Source: Chitinophaga sp. Ak27 (GTDB lineage: Bacteria; Bacteroidota; Bacteroidia; Chitinophagales; Chitinophagaceae). From it: 64,000 nt of DNA. The stretch is from NCBI RefSeq assembly GCF_012726295.1, contig NZ_JABAOB010000001.1, forward strand, positions 1,922,001 through 1,986,000, written 5' to 3'. Within the stretch, counting starts at the first letter, position 1, and each line of letters starts with the position of its first letter. Below, piece by piece: positions 8,552 to 17,940 of the stretch. Made by a program: the position numbers and the translations under genes. Under the pieces are notes generated by a model. That model did not search any database. It saw only the letters and a program-made list of their open reading frames with translations, and had not been told where the DNA came from.

Positions 8552-10360
8552 TTATTTTTTTACAGGAATGAGACGCATCTTTGTGAGGTTCATTACGCCT
8601 AAACCAGGTTTATTGATAGCAGCTATTACTACATTATAAACATTTGCGGTTTCAAAAGTAACAGTGCCCAGTGTCCGGTCTTTATAAGCCCCCCAGCTAT
8701 TATCGGTACTCTTTACGACATCGGTCAAATCAGTATTCCCCGCGGAAACCTCGATCTTAGCGCCAGCGGAGGCATCTGTACAGGCCATGTTTAACACTAC
8801 CTTATACTCACCGGGCTGCTTTACATTTACATGCCAGGTGACCTTATCTTCCACATTCATCCAGTTACATAATGCAGGCACCTCCCCTTCTGAATATACA
8901 ATACCGCCTGTCAGCTGCGCATCGCCGGCCTGCAATACATAGCTGCCGTCTTTTTCAGGGAATATACCCCGGGAGACTAACGAGCTACCAGTAGCATCCA
9001 GTTCCACCACAGTGGCATTATTACTTTTAAAGGTATGGTTACTAACGTCAATGAATATACCGCGCTCGTCTGTTTGGATACTTAACGGCGTACGGGCAGC
9101 ATCTGCCAGGAAGTAGGCCTGTGGCTGCATACCGGCATCCGGCGCCAGCGGCACATACAAACGGTTATCTGCCGGCCAGCTGAAAATATGCAGGAAGTAT
9201 TTGCCGGGCTTGGTGGTAATGCGTCCCCAGTTTACGCGACCAATAGAATTTGCCCGTGTACCGTAAATGGCTTCGCTATTTATCCGCATCCAATCGCCAA
9301 TGCCATGCATCAACATGATACTCTGGCTAGGTATAGTACCATCGCCCATGGGGCCTACGTTCAGCAGGTAGTTGCCGCCCTTGGATACAATGTCGATCAT
9401 GTTGCGCACCAGCTCTTGCTCAGTATGCCATTTATCGTTATGCTTACTGTATCCCCAGGTACCATTCATGGTCATGCACGATTCCCAATCCATACCCTTA
9501 AAGCCGGTTTCAGGAATAAACTGTTCCGGCGTTACCAGGTCGCCGTTGGCACGGGTATATTCGTTGTTATTATCGAAGGCATATAAGCGATTGTTCATAA
9601 TGATGTTGGGATGATGCTTTTTCACCATCGCCACCAGCGCATTAGCGCCCCATTTTTCGCCTTGAATCTCCTTGGAGCTGTAATCCCACCATACTACATC
9701 GATAGGCCCGTAATTGGAAAATATCTCTTCCGCCTGTTGATGCATGTAAGCAACATATTTCGCGTTATCACGGGTATCATTCTTCACCCCACCCGGCGCA
9801 GGCAAACCATGCTCTACATAGGCATCGGGCTGGTGCCAGTCCAGCAGCGAAAAGTAAACGCCTACCCGTAAGCCCTGTTCGTGCAGGGCATTCACGATTT
9901 CGCGAAACAGGTCGCGGCCGGTCACATCCATCGCATCAAAAGTGGTGGTTTTACTATCGTGGAGCGCAAATCCTTCGTGGTGGCGGCTGGTAAAGATCAC
10001 ATAGCGGCAACCTGCGTCTTTGGCTGTTTTAGCCCATTCCCTGGCGAAATCTTTTTTGGGTTTAAAAAGGGGGGTCAACTTACTGGCATATTCTGCTGCC
10101 GGAACATTTGCCATATTTTGTAACCATTCTACACAGCCGTCATAATTTTTGCCGTTCCATTCGCCTGCGGCAACACTGTACAGGCCCCAATGGACAAACA
10201 TACCAAAATGGGCATCGCGGAACCAGCGCATGCGTGCATCCCTGATGGCTTCCGGCTCCTGTGCATTGGCCACCAAACCGGCGTCCTGCTGAGCATACAT
10301 AACATTGGTTGATAAAAACAGCGCGCCCGAAAGGCATGCCTGCAGCAATCTCTTTTTCAT
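8552..10360 (-). CDS. secreted alpha-L-fucosidase, GH29
   Basis: Releases alpha-linked L-fucose from glycans by a retaining mechanism in the periplasm or outside the cell. A signal peptide is evident (MKKRLLQACLSGALFL, cleavage near MYAQ). The GH29 barrel spans about residues 35-400: FVHWGLYS, the RHHEGFALHDSK segment (near 126-137), and the nucleophile Asp226 in DVVWWDYSS. A C-terminal beta-rich domain of about 190 residues, with W, G and N-rich strands, is likely a carbohydrate-binding or sandwich domain. It differs clearly from the second GH29 at 21.5 kb (alternative HHDGF motif and tail domain), so the two probably have different linkage preferences. No SusC/D pair is adjacent. Confidence 0.92.
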   Translation of the reverse strand: MKKRLLQACLSGALFLSTNVMYAQQDAGLVANAQEPEAIRDARMRWFRDAHFGMFVHWGLYSVAAGEWNGKNYDGCVEWLQNMANVPAAEYASKLTPLFKPKKDFAREWAKTAKDAGCRYVIFTSRHHEGFALHDSKTTTFDAMDVTGRDLFREIVNALHEQGLRVGVYFSLLDWHQPDAYVEHGLPAPGGVKNDTRDNAKYVAYMHQQAEEIFSNYGPIDVVWWDYSSKEIQGEKWGANALVAMVKKHHPNIIMNNRLYAFDNNNEYTRANGDLVTPEQFIPETGFKGMDWESCMTMNGTWGYSKHNDKWHTEQELVRNMIDIVSKGGNYLLNVGPMGDGTIPSQSIMLMHGIGDWMRINSEAIYGTRANSIGRVNWGRITTKPGKYFLHIFSWPADNRLYVPLAPDAGMQPQAYFLADAARTPLSIQTDERGIFIDVSNHTFKSNNATVVELDATGSSLVSRGIFPEKDGSYVLQAGDAQLTGGIVYSEGEVPALCNWMNVEDKVTWHVNVKQPGEYKVVLNMACTDASAGAKIEVSAGNTDLTDVVKSTDNSWGAYKDRTLGTVTFETANVYNVVIAAINKPGLGVMNLTKMRLIPVKK

Positions 10361-10553
10361 TTGTTCAAACTGTTGATGTTGTTGAAGATTAATAACTGAT
10401 CATCGTCCATACAGCCCGCCACAATTGAATTAACGAATAACCGGAGATTTACCGTTATCCGGGCATTAAATTGTCAATATTTGTTTATTCTTCGGGAAGA
10501 TATCATTACCGTGCTGCTACGGCGAAGAGTGATCATGATAATTAGAGACACTT

Positions 10554-11702
10554 CTAGTTCCCAAAAATCTGTTGCAACTTTGATTCAAGATCATCCATGT
10601 ATGCTTCCCATGTTGATCTCCATACTATATTCCTCTTTGCATCCAGTAATAGGTAATAAGGTATTCCGGTAACCTGGTAATCGAATCCTATTCCATCTCT
10701 TCCTCCTTTAAGGTCAGATCCCTGTAACCAGGCCATCTTGTGCTCCTTCACCGCTTCCTTCCATTTCTCCGGATTTTCATCCATGGAGATACTGAGCACG
10801 TCCAGGCCACGTCCTTTATACTTATCATATATTCCTGCTACCCGAGGTATATCTGCTCTACATGGTCCACACCAGCTCGCCCAGAAATCGATCAGCAAAT
10901 AAGGCGCGTTTATACCATCTAACGTTATCGCATTTCCTGTTGTATCTTTAATACTGAATGCCCTTGCTTTACCTCCTAATGGACTGGTAGCATATTTGTC
11001 GCTGAACCATTTAAAATCGCTTTTCAGACTTGCTGCTATATAGTTATTTTCCAATGCCTCCGGCAAGAGCGCATCAAAATAGCGTTCGGCAACGGTATCC
11101 CTTCCCAAACTAATATTGTGATGAATAAACATAAAGATGGCGGCTGCACTGAATGGTACTTGTTTATGATTAAGCACCCAATTTCCCGGGTAATTATTTA
11201 TCTGCTGTTCTTTACGTCTCAATGCTGCTTTTAATTGCGCCGTTTTTTGCGTATCCGTTGTATCTGAAGCAGCTATTTCCTTTTCCAATTGCTGATATGC
11301 CGTTGAAACACCAACATATCCTTTCCAGAAATCTTCCTGCTCTTCCGCATTTTTGTCGCCTGAAAAAGCATACCCATACCCATCTGGTGTTTTACTAACC
11401 ACCAGATGTAAACGTGATTTTTCATCCAGAAAAACAGGAAATGCAAATGGCATTGGGCTACCATGGAGTGTAATAAAATAGAGTTCCCACTGTTCTTGCG
11501 GAGGAAAGTCAAACCGGAATGCCCCATCTTTGATAACAACAGAATCCTGGACGCCTTTTGAAGAACAAACACTTACCATTCCATTATTTTTTATTCCCTT
11601 AAACATGCCGGTTAATATAGCTCCATGCTGGCAATGGGCTGCTGCCGGGAACAAGAAAACCAGGCCTAAAAGTACATTACTGCAAATAGAGATACGTTTC
11701 AT
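10554..11702 (-). CDS. periplasmic TlpA-like thiol-disulfide oxidoreductase with DUF4369-type N-terminus
   Basis: Membrane-anchored or periplasmic thioredoxin-fold protein that probably reduces disulfides in exported proteins. The chosen start gives MKRISICSNVLLGLVFLF, a signal sequence ending near AHCQ; an ATG two codons upstream (11708) is possible. Residues about 25-120 resemble the DUF4369 beta domain usual in Bacteroidota thioredoxins. After a helical region comes an AhpC/TSA-thioredoxin domain (about 245-380) with the redox motif FWASWCGPCRADIPRV and a cis-Pro segment (GIPYYLLLD). The target is unknown. It lies 193 bases upstream of the fucosidase on the same strand, but a functional link is not evident. 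Confidence 0.85.
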   Translation of the reverse strand: MKRISICSNVLLGLVFLFPAAAHCQHGAILTGMFKGIKNNGMVSVCSSKGVQDSVVIKDGAFRFDFPPQEQWELYFITLHGSPMPFAFPVFLDEKSRLHLVVSKTPDGYGYAFSGDKNAEEQEDFWKGYVGVSTAYQQLEKEIAASDTTDTQKTAQLKAALRRKEQQINNYPGNWVLNHKQVPFSAAAIFMFIHHNISLGRDTVAERYFDALLPEALENNYIAASLKSDFKWFSDKYATSPLGGKARAFSIKDTTGNAITLDGINAPYLLIDFWASWCGPCRADIPRVAGIYDKYKGRGLDVLSISMDENPEKWKEAVKEHKMAWLQGSDLKGGRDGIGFDYQVTGIPYYLLLDAKRNIVWRSTWEAYMDDLESKLQQIFGN

Positions 11703-11870
11703 TAACATTTCTTAAGAGGTTACAGATCAGGAACTCATCACAGCTTGTCAGGATCGCTATATCCGAGGATTTCAACAATGTTAAGATAACCTAATAAATC
11801 ATCAACACGCAGTCATTACCTCCACCAACACGTTAAAGTATTGCCAAGAAAACAACAAGATAGCCTGACT

Positions 11871-11917
11871 AAAAAATAGAGAAACCGTCGCCATTACTCA
11901 TGGGACGGTTTCTCTGA
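11871..11917 (-). terminator. intrinsic terminator of the arginine operon
   Basis: A 12-bp perfect stem, AGAGAAACCGTC (11878-11889) with GACGGTTTCTCT (11904-11915). On the minus strand it is followed by ATTTTTT. It lies 25 bases past the argH stop. Confidence 0.85.
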
Positions 11918-11941
11918 AAAGAATTATCGTATACAATACGG

Positions 11942-13276
11942 TTATTTATTCAACAACTGCTCCAGCGCCTTATCTACCGATTCAAAAGGAAATCCTTTTA
12001 CTACCAGGTCCATCTGCGCCGCAATCTGTTCGGTGCATAAATTACCGATACTTCCTGCATGGGTATGTGCCACTGTTTTCTTCGGGGAAAAAGTACCTTT
12101 TTCAATGTCCATACCTACCTGCTTATAGGCTTCGCGGAAAGGCGTACCCTGCAACACCAGGTTATTCACTACCTCTACGCTGAACAGGTACTGGTATTTT
12201 TCGTCGTCCAGGATATTTTCCTTAATACGTATATTTTCCAGCATCAAACGGCTCATACGGATACAATCCTTCAATGTTTGGAATGCGGGGAATAAGTTTT
12301 CCTTTAACAGCTGTAAATCACGATGGTAGCCAGAAGGCAGGTTAGTAATCATCATCGCAATTTCATTTGGCAATGCCTGTAACTTATTGCCGTGCGAACG
12401 AATCAGCTCCCATACATCGGGATTCTTTTTATGCGGCATAATGCTGGAACCGGTGGTCAGCTCATCAGGGAAGCTGATGAAACCAAAGTTCTGGTTCATG
12501 AACAAACAAGCGTCCATAGCCATTTTAGCAATGGTAGCGGCAATGCCTGACAAAGCAAAAGCAACGATCTTTTCTGTTTTACCACGCCCCATCTGCGCAT
12601 ACACTACGTTGTAGTTCAGCGCTTCGAAGCCCAGCAAAGAAGTGGTCAACTCACGGTCAAGGGGGAACGAAGAGCCGTAGCCGGCCGCGGAGCCCAGCGG
12701 GTTTTTATTGACCACCTTATAAGCACCCTGTAACATAGTCAGGTCGTCTACCAAACTTTCTGCATAAGCCCCAAACCATAATCCGAAAGACGATGGCATA
12801 GCGATCTGCAGGTGGGTATATCCCGGTATGAGGTGTCCTTTATATTCTTCGCTTTTTTGCTGCAAAAGATGAAACAGCGCCAGTACTTCTTCCACCATGG
12901 TTTGTAACTCATGGCGCAGGAATAACTTCAGGTCTACCAGCACCTGGTCGTTGCGGGAACGGCCACTGTGGATTTTCTTGCCTACTTCACCCAAACGGCG
13001 GGTCAGCAGTAATTCTACCTGGGAGTGAATATCTTCTACTCCTTCTTCCAGCTTAAAATTACCGGCCTGTATTTCATGGTAGATATTTCTTAACTCCTGC
13101 TTTAATACGGTAAGTTCTTCCGCTTCCAGCAGCCCAATACTTTGCAGCATGGTGATATGTGCCATAGATCCCAGCACATCAAAGGGTGCGAGGTAAGCGT
13201 CCATTTCACGATCCTTCCCTACCGTAAATTGTTCTACGGAAGCCAGGGAACCTTTATCTTTTTGCCACAATTTCAT
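11942..13276 (-). CDS. argH: argininosuccinate lyase
   Basis: Last step of arginine synthesis: splits argininosuccinate into arginine and fumarate. It belongs to the aspartase/fumarase superfamily. Visible features are the N-terminal MKLWQKDKG start, HSGRSRNDQV (substrate-binding loop near residue 103), TGYTHLQ-type sequence (PGYTHLQIAMP), and the flexible signature loop GSSIMPHKKNPD with its catalytic Ser near residue 280. The length of 444 residues is normal. It is the final gene of the nine-gene operon, 39 bases after the second acetyltransferase gene and followed by a strong terminator. Confidence 0.96.
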   Translation of the reverse strand: MKLWQKDKGSLASVEQFTVGKDREMDAYLAPFDVLGSMAHITMLQSIGLLEAEELTVLKQELRNIYHEIQAGNFKLEEGVEDIHSQVELLLTRRLGEVGKKIHSGRSRNDQVLVDLKLFLRHELQTMVEEVLALFHLLQQKSEEYKGHLIPGYTHLQIAMPSSFGLWFGAYAESLVDDLTMLQGAYKVVNKNPLGSAAGYGSSFPLDRELTTSLLGFEALNYNVVYAQMGRGKTEKIVAFALSGIAATIAKMAMDACLFMNQNFGFISFPDELTTGSSIMPHKKNPDVWELIRSHGNKLQALPNEIAMMITNLPSGYHRDLQLLKENLFPAFQTLKDCIRMSRLMLENIRIKENILDDEKYQYLFSVEVVNNLVLQGTPFREAYKQVGMDIEKGTFSPKKTVAHTHAGSIGNLCTEQIAAQMDLVVKGFPFESVDKALEQLLNK

Positions 13277-13315
13277 AATCTTATAGTTTTTTATACCGGT
13301 AACAACGGTACAAAA

Positions 13316-13897
13316 TTAAAAATCATATTTACCAAATACCCGCTGTTTCACCTCAGGCCACTCTTCCCGGAGCATACTGAAATACACCGTATTGCGTATC
13401 CTGCCGGTACTGGTAATCATATGCCGGCGAAAGATGCCTTCCTGTGTGCATCCGAGGCTCAGAATAGCATTACGCGATTGTGTATTCAGCTCATCGGTTT
13501 TGAATTCTACACGGTTCAGTTCCAGCTCTTCAAATGCGTATCGCAACATGGCGTATTTCATCGCCTTATTCAGCCCCGAGCCATGCAGGGAAGGGGTGAT
13601 CCAGGTAGCGCCGATTTCTGTGCGTTTGTTCGGCAAAGACAGCCCCATATAACGGGTAGATCCCACTATCTTATTGTCCTGTTTGTCGATGATCACAAAA
13701 GGAATAGATATGCCCGCCGCCCGGTCTGTTAATGCGACCTGGATATATTTCCCCAGGTCTTCCTTACTGTCGATGGTATACAATTGGATAGCCCACAAGG
13801 AAGCATCTGAAGCAATTTCCCACAAGGCATCCAGGTGCGATGCCTGTAAGGGCTGCAGTAACACGCGTTTATTTTCCAGTACGGGCTCGAAGTTCAT
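13316..13897 (-). CDS. GNAT acetyltransferase of the RimJ/RimL type
   Basis: A 193-residue single-domain N-acetyltransferase. It shows the RimJ/RimL-like opening (NKRVLLQPLQASHLDAL) and the SRYMGLSLPNKRTEIGATWI strand. The acetyl-CoA binding region is SGLNKAMKYAMLRYAFEE and the C-terminal part reads NAILSLGCTQEGIFRRHM. Such proteins acetylate protein N-termini, amino acids or small amines. The gene sits inside the arginine operon, only one base after argE' and before argH, so it is co-expressed with arginine synthesis. It is not the candidate for the first committed step, because the operon's first gene fits that better. The substrate is unknown. Confidence 0.8.
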   Translation of the reverse strand: MNFEPVLENKRVLLQPLQASHLDALWEIASDASLWAIQLYTIDSKEDLGKYIQVALTDRAAGISIPFVIIDKQDNKIVGSTRYMGLSLPNKRTEIGATWITPSLHGSGLNKAMKYAMLRYAFEELELNRVEFKTDELNTQSRNAILSLGCTQEGIFRRHMITSTGRIRNTVYFSMLREEWPEVKQRVFGKYDF

Positions 13898-13898
13898 A

Positions 13899-14963
13899 TT
13901 ATTGTATCATTTCGAGTAAACGGATATAACTATCAATACCATCCCAGATCTCCTGCAAATAAATGTATTCATCGGCAGTATGAGAGCGGGCCGAATCGCC
14001 AGGTCCCATCTTTACAGAAGTGGCTGGAATCAGGGCCTGGTCGGAGGTGGTAGGGGAACCATAACAGGTTTTTCCTATGCTGATACCTGCCTGTACAAAC
14101 GGATGATCCATCGGGATAAATGAAGGCCGCATACGCATAGACCTTGGCTTTACCTCGCAGGATACGTTTGCCCGGATAATATCCAGCAACTCTTCCAGGG
14201 TATATTGATCTGTAGCACGAACGTCTACTACAAAGGAGCAGTCGGCCGGTACTACATTATGTGCTTTATTCGACGTATTGATAACGGTTACGCTCATTTT
14301 CACCGGTCCCAGCGCATCTGATACTTTTGGGAAACGGTAATCTTTAAACCAGTTCAGATCGGGCAATGCTTTGTACAGTGCATTTTCGCCCTCTTCCCTG
14401 GCAGCATGACCCGCTTTCCCAATGCTGGTGCAATCGAGCACCATCAGGCCTTTTTCTGCCACCGCCAGTTGTGTTTGGGTAGGCTCTCCCACAATGGCAA
14501 AGTCGATAGCGGGCAATCGCGACAGAATGCTTTCTATCCCGTTGGAGCCGCTGATTTCTTCTTCTGCCGTAGTAGTGAGAATGATGTTATAGCTAAGATC
14601 ACTGCGATGATAAAAATGCAGGAACGCAGCTACCAGGCTCACTACGCAGCCACCGGCATCATTGCTGCCCAGCCCGTACAGTTTACCATCTTCCACATCC
14701 GGACTAAATGGGTCTCGGGTATATTGCGGGTTGGGTTTTACGGTATCATGATGGGAGTTCAGCAGTATATTACGTTTGGCGGGGTCGTAATGTTTATTGA
14801 AAGCCCAGATATTATTGAGATGCCGCTCGTGCGGAATATCCATGGCTGTCAGGAAATCACTGATCAGTTGTGCGGTGCCGTCTTCTTCCCGGCTTAATGA
14901 AGGGGTGGCAATCATCTGTTTCAACAGCGCCACGGCCACATCATATAATTTTTCGTTCCACAT
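13899..14963 (-). CDS. argE: M20-family deacylase of arginine synthesis (acyl-citrulline/ornithine deacylase, ArgE/DapE-like)
   Basis: Zinc-dependent amidohydrolase expected to remove the acetyl or succinyl group that protects arginine intermediates. Metal-ligand motifs are in the M20 order: NSHHDTVKPN (His and the adjacent Asp), GSNDAGG (bridging Asp), TAEEEISGSNG (general base Glu pair), VGEPTQ, and a late His in SARSHTADE. A dimerisation lid domain occupies about residues 170-285. Because the partner transcarbamylase is of the acyl-ornithine type, the natural substrate is more likely an N-acyl-citrulline than N-acetylornithine. This is inferred from pathway logic. Start 14963 lies 3 bases beyond the argB stop. 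Confidence 0.87.
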   Translation of the reverse strand: MWNEKLYDVAVALLKQMIATPSLSREEDGTAQLISDFLTAMDIPHERHLNNIWAFNKHYDPAKRNILLNSHHDTVKPNPQYTRDPFSPDVEDGKLYGLGSNDAGGCVVSLVAAFLHFYHRSDLSYNIILTTTAEEEISGSNGIESILSRLPAIDFAIVGEPTQTQLAVAEKGLMVLDCTSIGKAGHAAREEGENALYKALPDLNWFKDYRFPKVSDALGPVKMSVTVINTSNKAHNVVPADCSFVVDVRATDQYTLEELLDIIRANVSCEVKPRSMRMRPSFIPMDHPFVQAGISIGKTCYGSPTTSDQALIPATSVKMGPGDSARSHTADEYIYLQEIWDGIDSYIRLLEMIQ

Positions 14964-14966
14964 AGG

Positions 14967-15755
14967 TTAGCATATTAAAGTACCCGCTACTTGCGCTGTT
15001 GTATTACTCAGCACATCATCTGCATGTCCTATCAGTACTTCTTTCACGCCATTGCCAATAGCCCCGAAAGCATTCTGCAGCTTGGGTAATATTCCGTCTG
15101 ACAATACTTTCTCTGCTAATAACTGCTGGTAAATTTCCTGGTTGATCAGGTTAATCACCGCTTCATCATCGTTCGGATCACGCAATACGCCTTTCTTTTC
15201 AAAGCAATAAATCAGGCGCACGCTATAGAAGGCTGATAAGGCAATGGCCAGGGAAGAGGCAATAGTATCTGCATTGGTATTTAAGATTTGCCCGTTACCA
15301 TCGTGGGTAAGCGGTGCAAACACCGGTGTAACACCCGCTTCCAGTAAGGTTTGCAGGGGCGCAATATGCAGCTTCTCGGTATATACATCTCCTACAAAAC
15401 CGTAATCAATTTCCTTAACGGGTCTTTTTACGGCAGGGATGATGTTGGCATCTGCGCCGGTTAAACCGATCGCATTACAGCCATTGGCCTGCAATTTGGC
15501 AACCAGCTGCTTGTTCACCAATCCGCCGTACACCATGGTCACCACGTCGATGGTATCTGCATCGGTAATACGGCGTCCGTCTACATATTTAGACTCGATG
15601 CCCAGCTTATCCCCGATACGGGTAGCGATTTTCCCGCCGCCATGTATCAGGATCTTTTTACCAGGTATTGCCGCAAACTTCTCCAGGAAGGTTTGCAGCA
15701 ATGCCGGGTTATCGATGACGTTTCCGCCTACTTTAATGATAAATAAGTCAATCAT
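14967..15755 (-). CDS. argB: N-acylglutamate kinase (acetylglutamate kinase family)
   Basis: Phosphorylates the gamma-carboxyl of N-acetyl- (or N-succinyl-) glutamate. Family motifs are FIIKVGGNVID at the N-terminus, HGGGKIATRIG (phosphate-binding loop near residue 38), GRRITDADT (acyl-glutamate binding), a NTNADTIASSLA segment, and LSDGILPKLQNA near the C-terminus. The 262-residue length is that of the short, arginine-insensitive type without an N-terminal regulatory helix. Its start overlaps the argF' stop by 4 bases, indicating translational coupling. Confidence 0.94.
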   Translation of the reverse strand: MIDLFIIKVGGNVIDNPALLQTFLEKFAAIPGKKILIHGGGKIATRIGDKLGIESKYVDGRRITDADTIDVVTMVYGGLVNKQLVAKLQANGCNAIGLTGADANIIPAVKRPVKEIDYGFVGDVYTEKLHIAPLQTLLEAGVTPVFAPLTHDGNGQILNTNADTIASSLAIALSAFYSVRLIYCFEKKGVLRDPNDDEAVINLINQEIYQQLLAEKVLSDGILPKLQNAFGAIGNGVKEVLIGHADDVLSNTTAQVAGTLIC

Positions 15756-16708
15756 AAGGAACCTTTCAGTATTTCACTCAAAACAGCCTGGGCAGCCCAT
15801 ACGCGGTTACCCGCTTCTTCAATCACAATAGATTGAGGACCATCCAGTACTTCGTCTGCAATGACTACATTCCTTCTTACAGGCAGGCAGTGCATCACTT
15901 TGGCGTGATTGGTGAGTGCCAGTTTCTCATTGGTAAATGTCCAGCTGGGATCCGTGCAGGTAATTTTACCATAATCCTGGTAAGACGACCAGTTCTTCAC
16001 ATACACAAAATCCGCATCCTGCAGGGCTTTATCCTGGTCGTGTTCAATATGGGCATTACCGGAAAACTTCTCATCCAGCTCATACCCTTTGGGATGAGTA
16101 ATTACAAAGTCTGCTTCTCCCCAGGCATTCATCCATTGGGCGAACGAATTGGGAACAGCCTGTGGCAACGCCTTTACGTGAGGCGCCCAGGTCATCACCA
16201 CCTTAGGTTTGCGGGCTTGCTGCCAATTCTCCCGGATGGTAATTACATCTGTCAAACTCTGCAAAGGATGCAGGGTAGCGCTTTCCAGGCTTACTACCGG
16301 TACTCCGGCATACTTAATAAACTGGTTGATATACTTCTCTGTATAATCTTCTTCTTTATTCTTCAAACCAGGAAAAGTACGAATAGCCATGATGTCGAAG
16401 TACTGCCCCATTACGGCGGCTGCCTCTTTTACGTGTTCGGTGGTATTTCCGTTCATCACTACTCCGTCATTCATTTCCAGCGCCCATCCTTCCTTGTCGA
16501 TGTTAAACACGATGGCTTCCATACCCAGGTTCTTCGCTGCAATCTGTGTACTTAACCGTGTTCGCAAACTGGGATTCAGGAATATCATTCCCACTGTTTT
16601 GTTCTTTCCTAATTCCTTATCCCTGAAAGGATCTTTCTTGTAGTTCAACGCAATGTCCACCAACCGCGGGACACTGGGAACATCTGCTGTAGAAATAAAT
16701 TGTTTCAT
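15752..16708 (-). CDS. argF': N-acylornithine carbamoyltransferase (ArgF' of the succinyl/acetyl type)
   Basis: Transfers a carbamoyl group to an N-acylated ornithine to give N-acylcitrulline. Carbamoyl-phosphate motifs are present: NPSLRTRLS (residues 45-53), HPLQS and HCLPVRR. The sequence is closest in pattern to the Bacteroides N-succinylornithine enzyme: the MTWAPH loop, the NSFAQWMNA segment and WALEMNDGVVMNG. In the literature, the residue before the EH pair near position 90 sets acyl specificity (Pro for succinyl, Glu for acetyl). Here it is Thr90, so the acyl group cannot be assigned. It is 318 residues long, within the arginine operon. Confidence 0.9.
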   Translation of the reverse strand: MKQFISTADVPSVPRLVDIALNYKKDPFRDKELGKNKTVGMIFLNPSLRTRLSTQIAAKNLGMEAIVFNIDKEGWALEMNDGVVMNGNTTEHVKEAAAVMGQYFDIMAIRTFPGLKNKEEDYTEKYINQFIKYAGVPVVSLESATLHPLQSLTDVITIRENWQQARKPKVVMTWAPHVKALPQAVPNSFAQWMNAWGEADFVITHPKGYELDEKFSGNAHIEHDQDKALQDADFVYVKNWSSYQDYGKITCTDPSWTFTNEKLALTNHAKVMHCLPVRRNVVIADEVLDGPQSIVIEEAGNRVWAAQAVLSEILKGSL

Positions 16709-16783
16709 TTCGCTTATAGGCTTTAAACAGGTAGTGGAAAGATTTTAAAGGCACACTACCGGCTATATATATTGTTTGTCTGG

Positions 16784-17911
16784 TTACTTACTTAATTCTT
16801 TTCCGAAAGCGGTGAGGAACTCATCGGCATGTGCTTTGGTCAACGCCAGTGAAGGCAGCAAACGGATCACATTAGGTTTAGCCTCGCCGGTGAATATCTT
16901 ATGCGTATGCAGCAGTTCCTTTCTCACATGCGCCAGCTCAGCAGGCAGCTCAATACCAATCATTAATCCCCGGCCTCTTACTTCTATTACTTTATCAAAG
17001 GTGCGCAGTTGCTCCATCAGGTACGCACCAACGGTAGCGGCATTTTCGATCAGCTTTTCTTCCTGGATCACTTCCAGCACAGCCAATGCTGCGGCGCAAG
17101 CCAGGTGATTACCCCCAAAGGTGGTACCCAGCATACCGTATACCGGCTGGAATTTAGGCGCAATGCTGATGGCTCCTATCGGGAAACCATTGCCCATACC
17201 TTTAGCCATGCTATAGATATCGGCCTGCACGCCTGCATAATCGTGAGAATAAAACTTACCGCTTCTGCCATAACCACACTGTACAGCGTCTGCAATAAAT
17301 ACTGCGTTGTGCTGGTCGCATAAGGCCCGGATCTTCCGCAGGAACGATTCGCTCGCTACATTGATACCGCCTACACCTTGTATCCCTTCAATGATCACAG
17401 AAGATACTTCATATTGCTGAAAAGCCTGTTCCAGCGCTGCTTCATCTTCCCATGGCAAAAATACCACGTTGTCAGTTTCATTCACCGGCGCTACGATCTT
17501 CGGATTATCGGTGGCCGCTACTGCCAGGGAAGTTCTGCCGTGAAAGGCTTTTTTGAAGGCAATGATCTTCTTTTTACCATTGTAAAAAGAAGCCAGCTTC
17601 AATGCATTTTCATTGGCTTCCGCACCGGAGTTACATAAAAACAGCTGGTAGTCTTCCTTACCGGACACTTTGCCCAGCATGGCCGCCAGTTGCTCCTGCA
17701 AAGGCATCTTTACAGAGTTGGAATAAAAGCCTACTTTATGCAGCTGGTCTGTTAACCGCTTTACATAGTGCGGATGCGTATGACCAATGGAAATTACGGC
17801 GTGACCACCGTACAGATCCAGGTATTGTGTACCCTTATCATCCCAAACATTGGATCCAAGGGCTTTTTCTATAATGATATCGTTGACAGGATAAACATCA
17901 AAAAGTTTCAT
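16784..17911 (-). CDS. argD: acylornithine aminotransferase
   Basis: PLP enzyme that transaminates N-acylglutamate semialdehyde to N-acylornithine. It is class III aminotransferase sequence throughout: LDLYGGHAVISIGHTHP near residue 31, LCNSGAEANENALK (cofactor phosphate region), FHGRTSLA, FIADAVQCGYGRSGKF with the pyridine-nitrogen Asp, and SMAKGMGNGFPIGA with the Schiff-base Lys. The length of 375 residues is normal. It sits between argC (29 bases) and argF' (75 bases) in the operon. Confidence 0.94.
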   Translation of the reverse strand: MKLFDVYPVNDIIIEKALGSNVWDDKGTQYLDLYGGHAVISIGHTHPHYVKRLTDQLHKVGFYSNSVKMPLQEQLAAMLGKVSGKEDYQLFLCNSGAEANENALKLASFYNGKKKIIAFKKAFHGRTSLAVAATDNPKIVAPVNETDNVVFLPWEDEAALEQAFQQYEVSSVIIEGIQGVGGINVASESFLRKIRALCDQHNAVFIADAVQCGYGRSGKFYSHDYAGVQADIYSMAKGMGNGFPIGAISIAPKFQPVYGMLGTTFGGNHLACAAALAVLEVIQEEKLIENAATVGAYLMEQLRTFDKVIEVRGRGLMIGIELPAELAHVRKELLHTHKIFTGEAKPNVIRLLPSLALTKAHADEFLTAFGKELSK

Positions 17912-17940
17912 GTTGGCGAAAAATTAAAATGGTAAAACAT

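Noticed and set aside
13142..13732. Plus-strand frame across argH and the GNAT gene
   Set aside because: It crosses two real minus-strand genes and has no family pattern.
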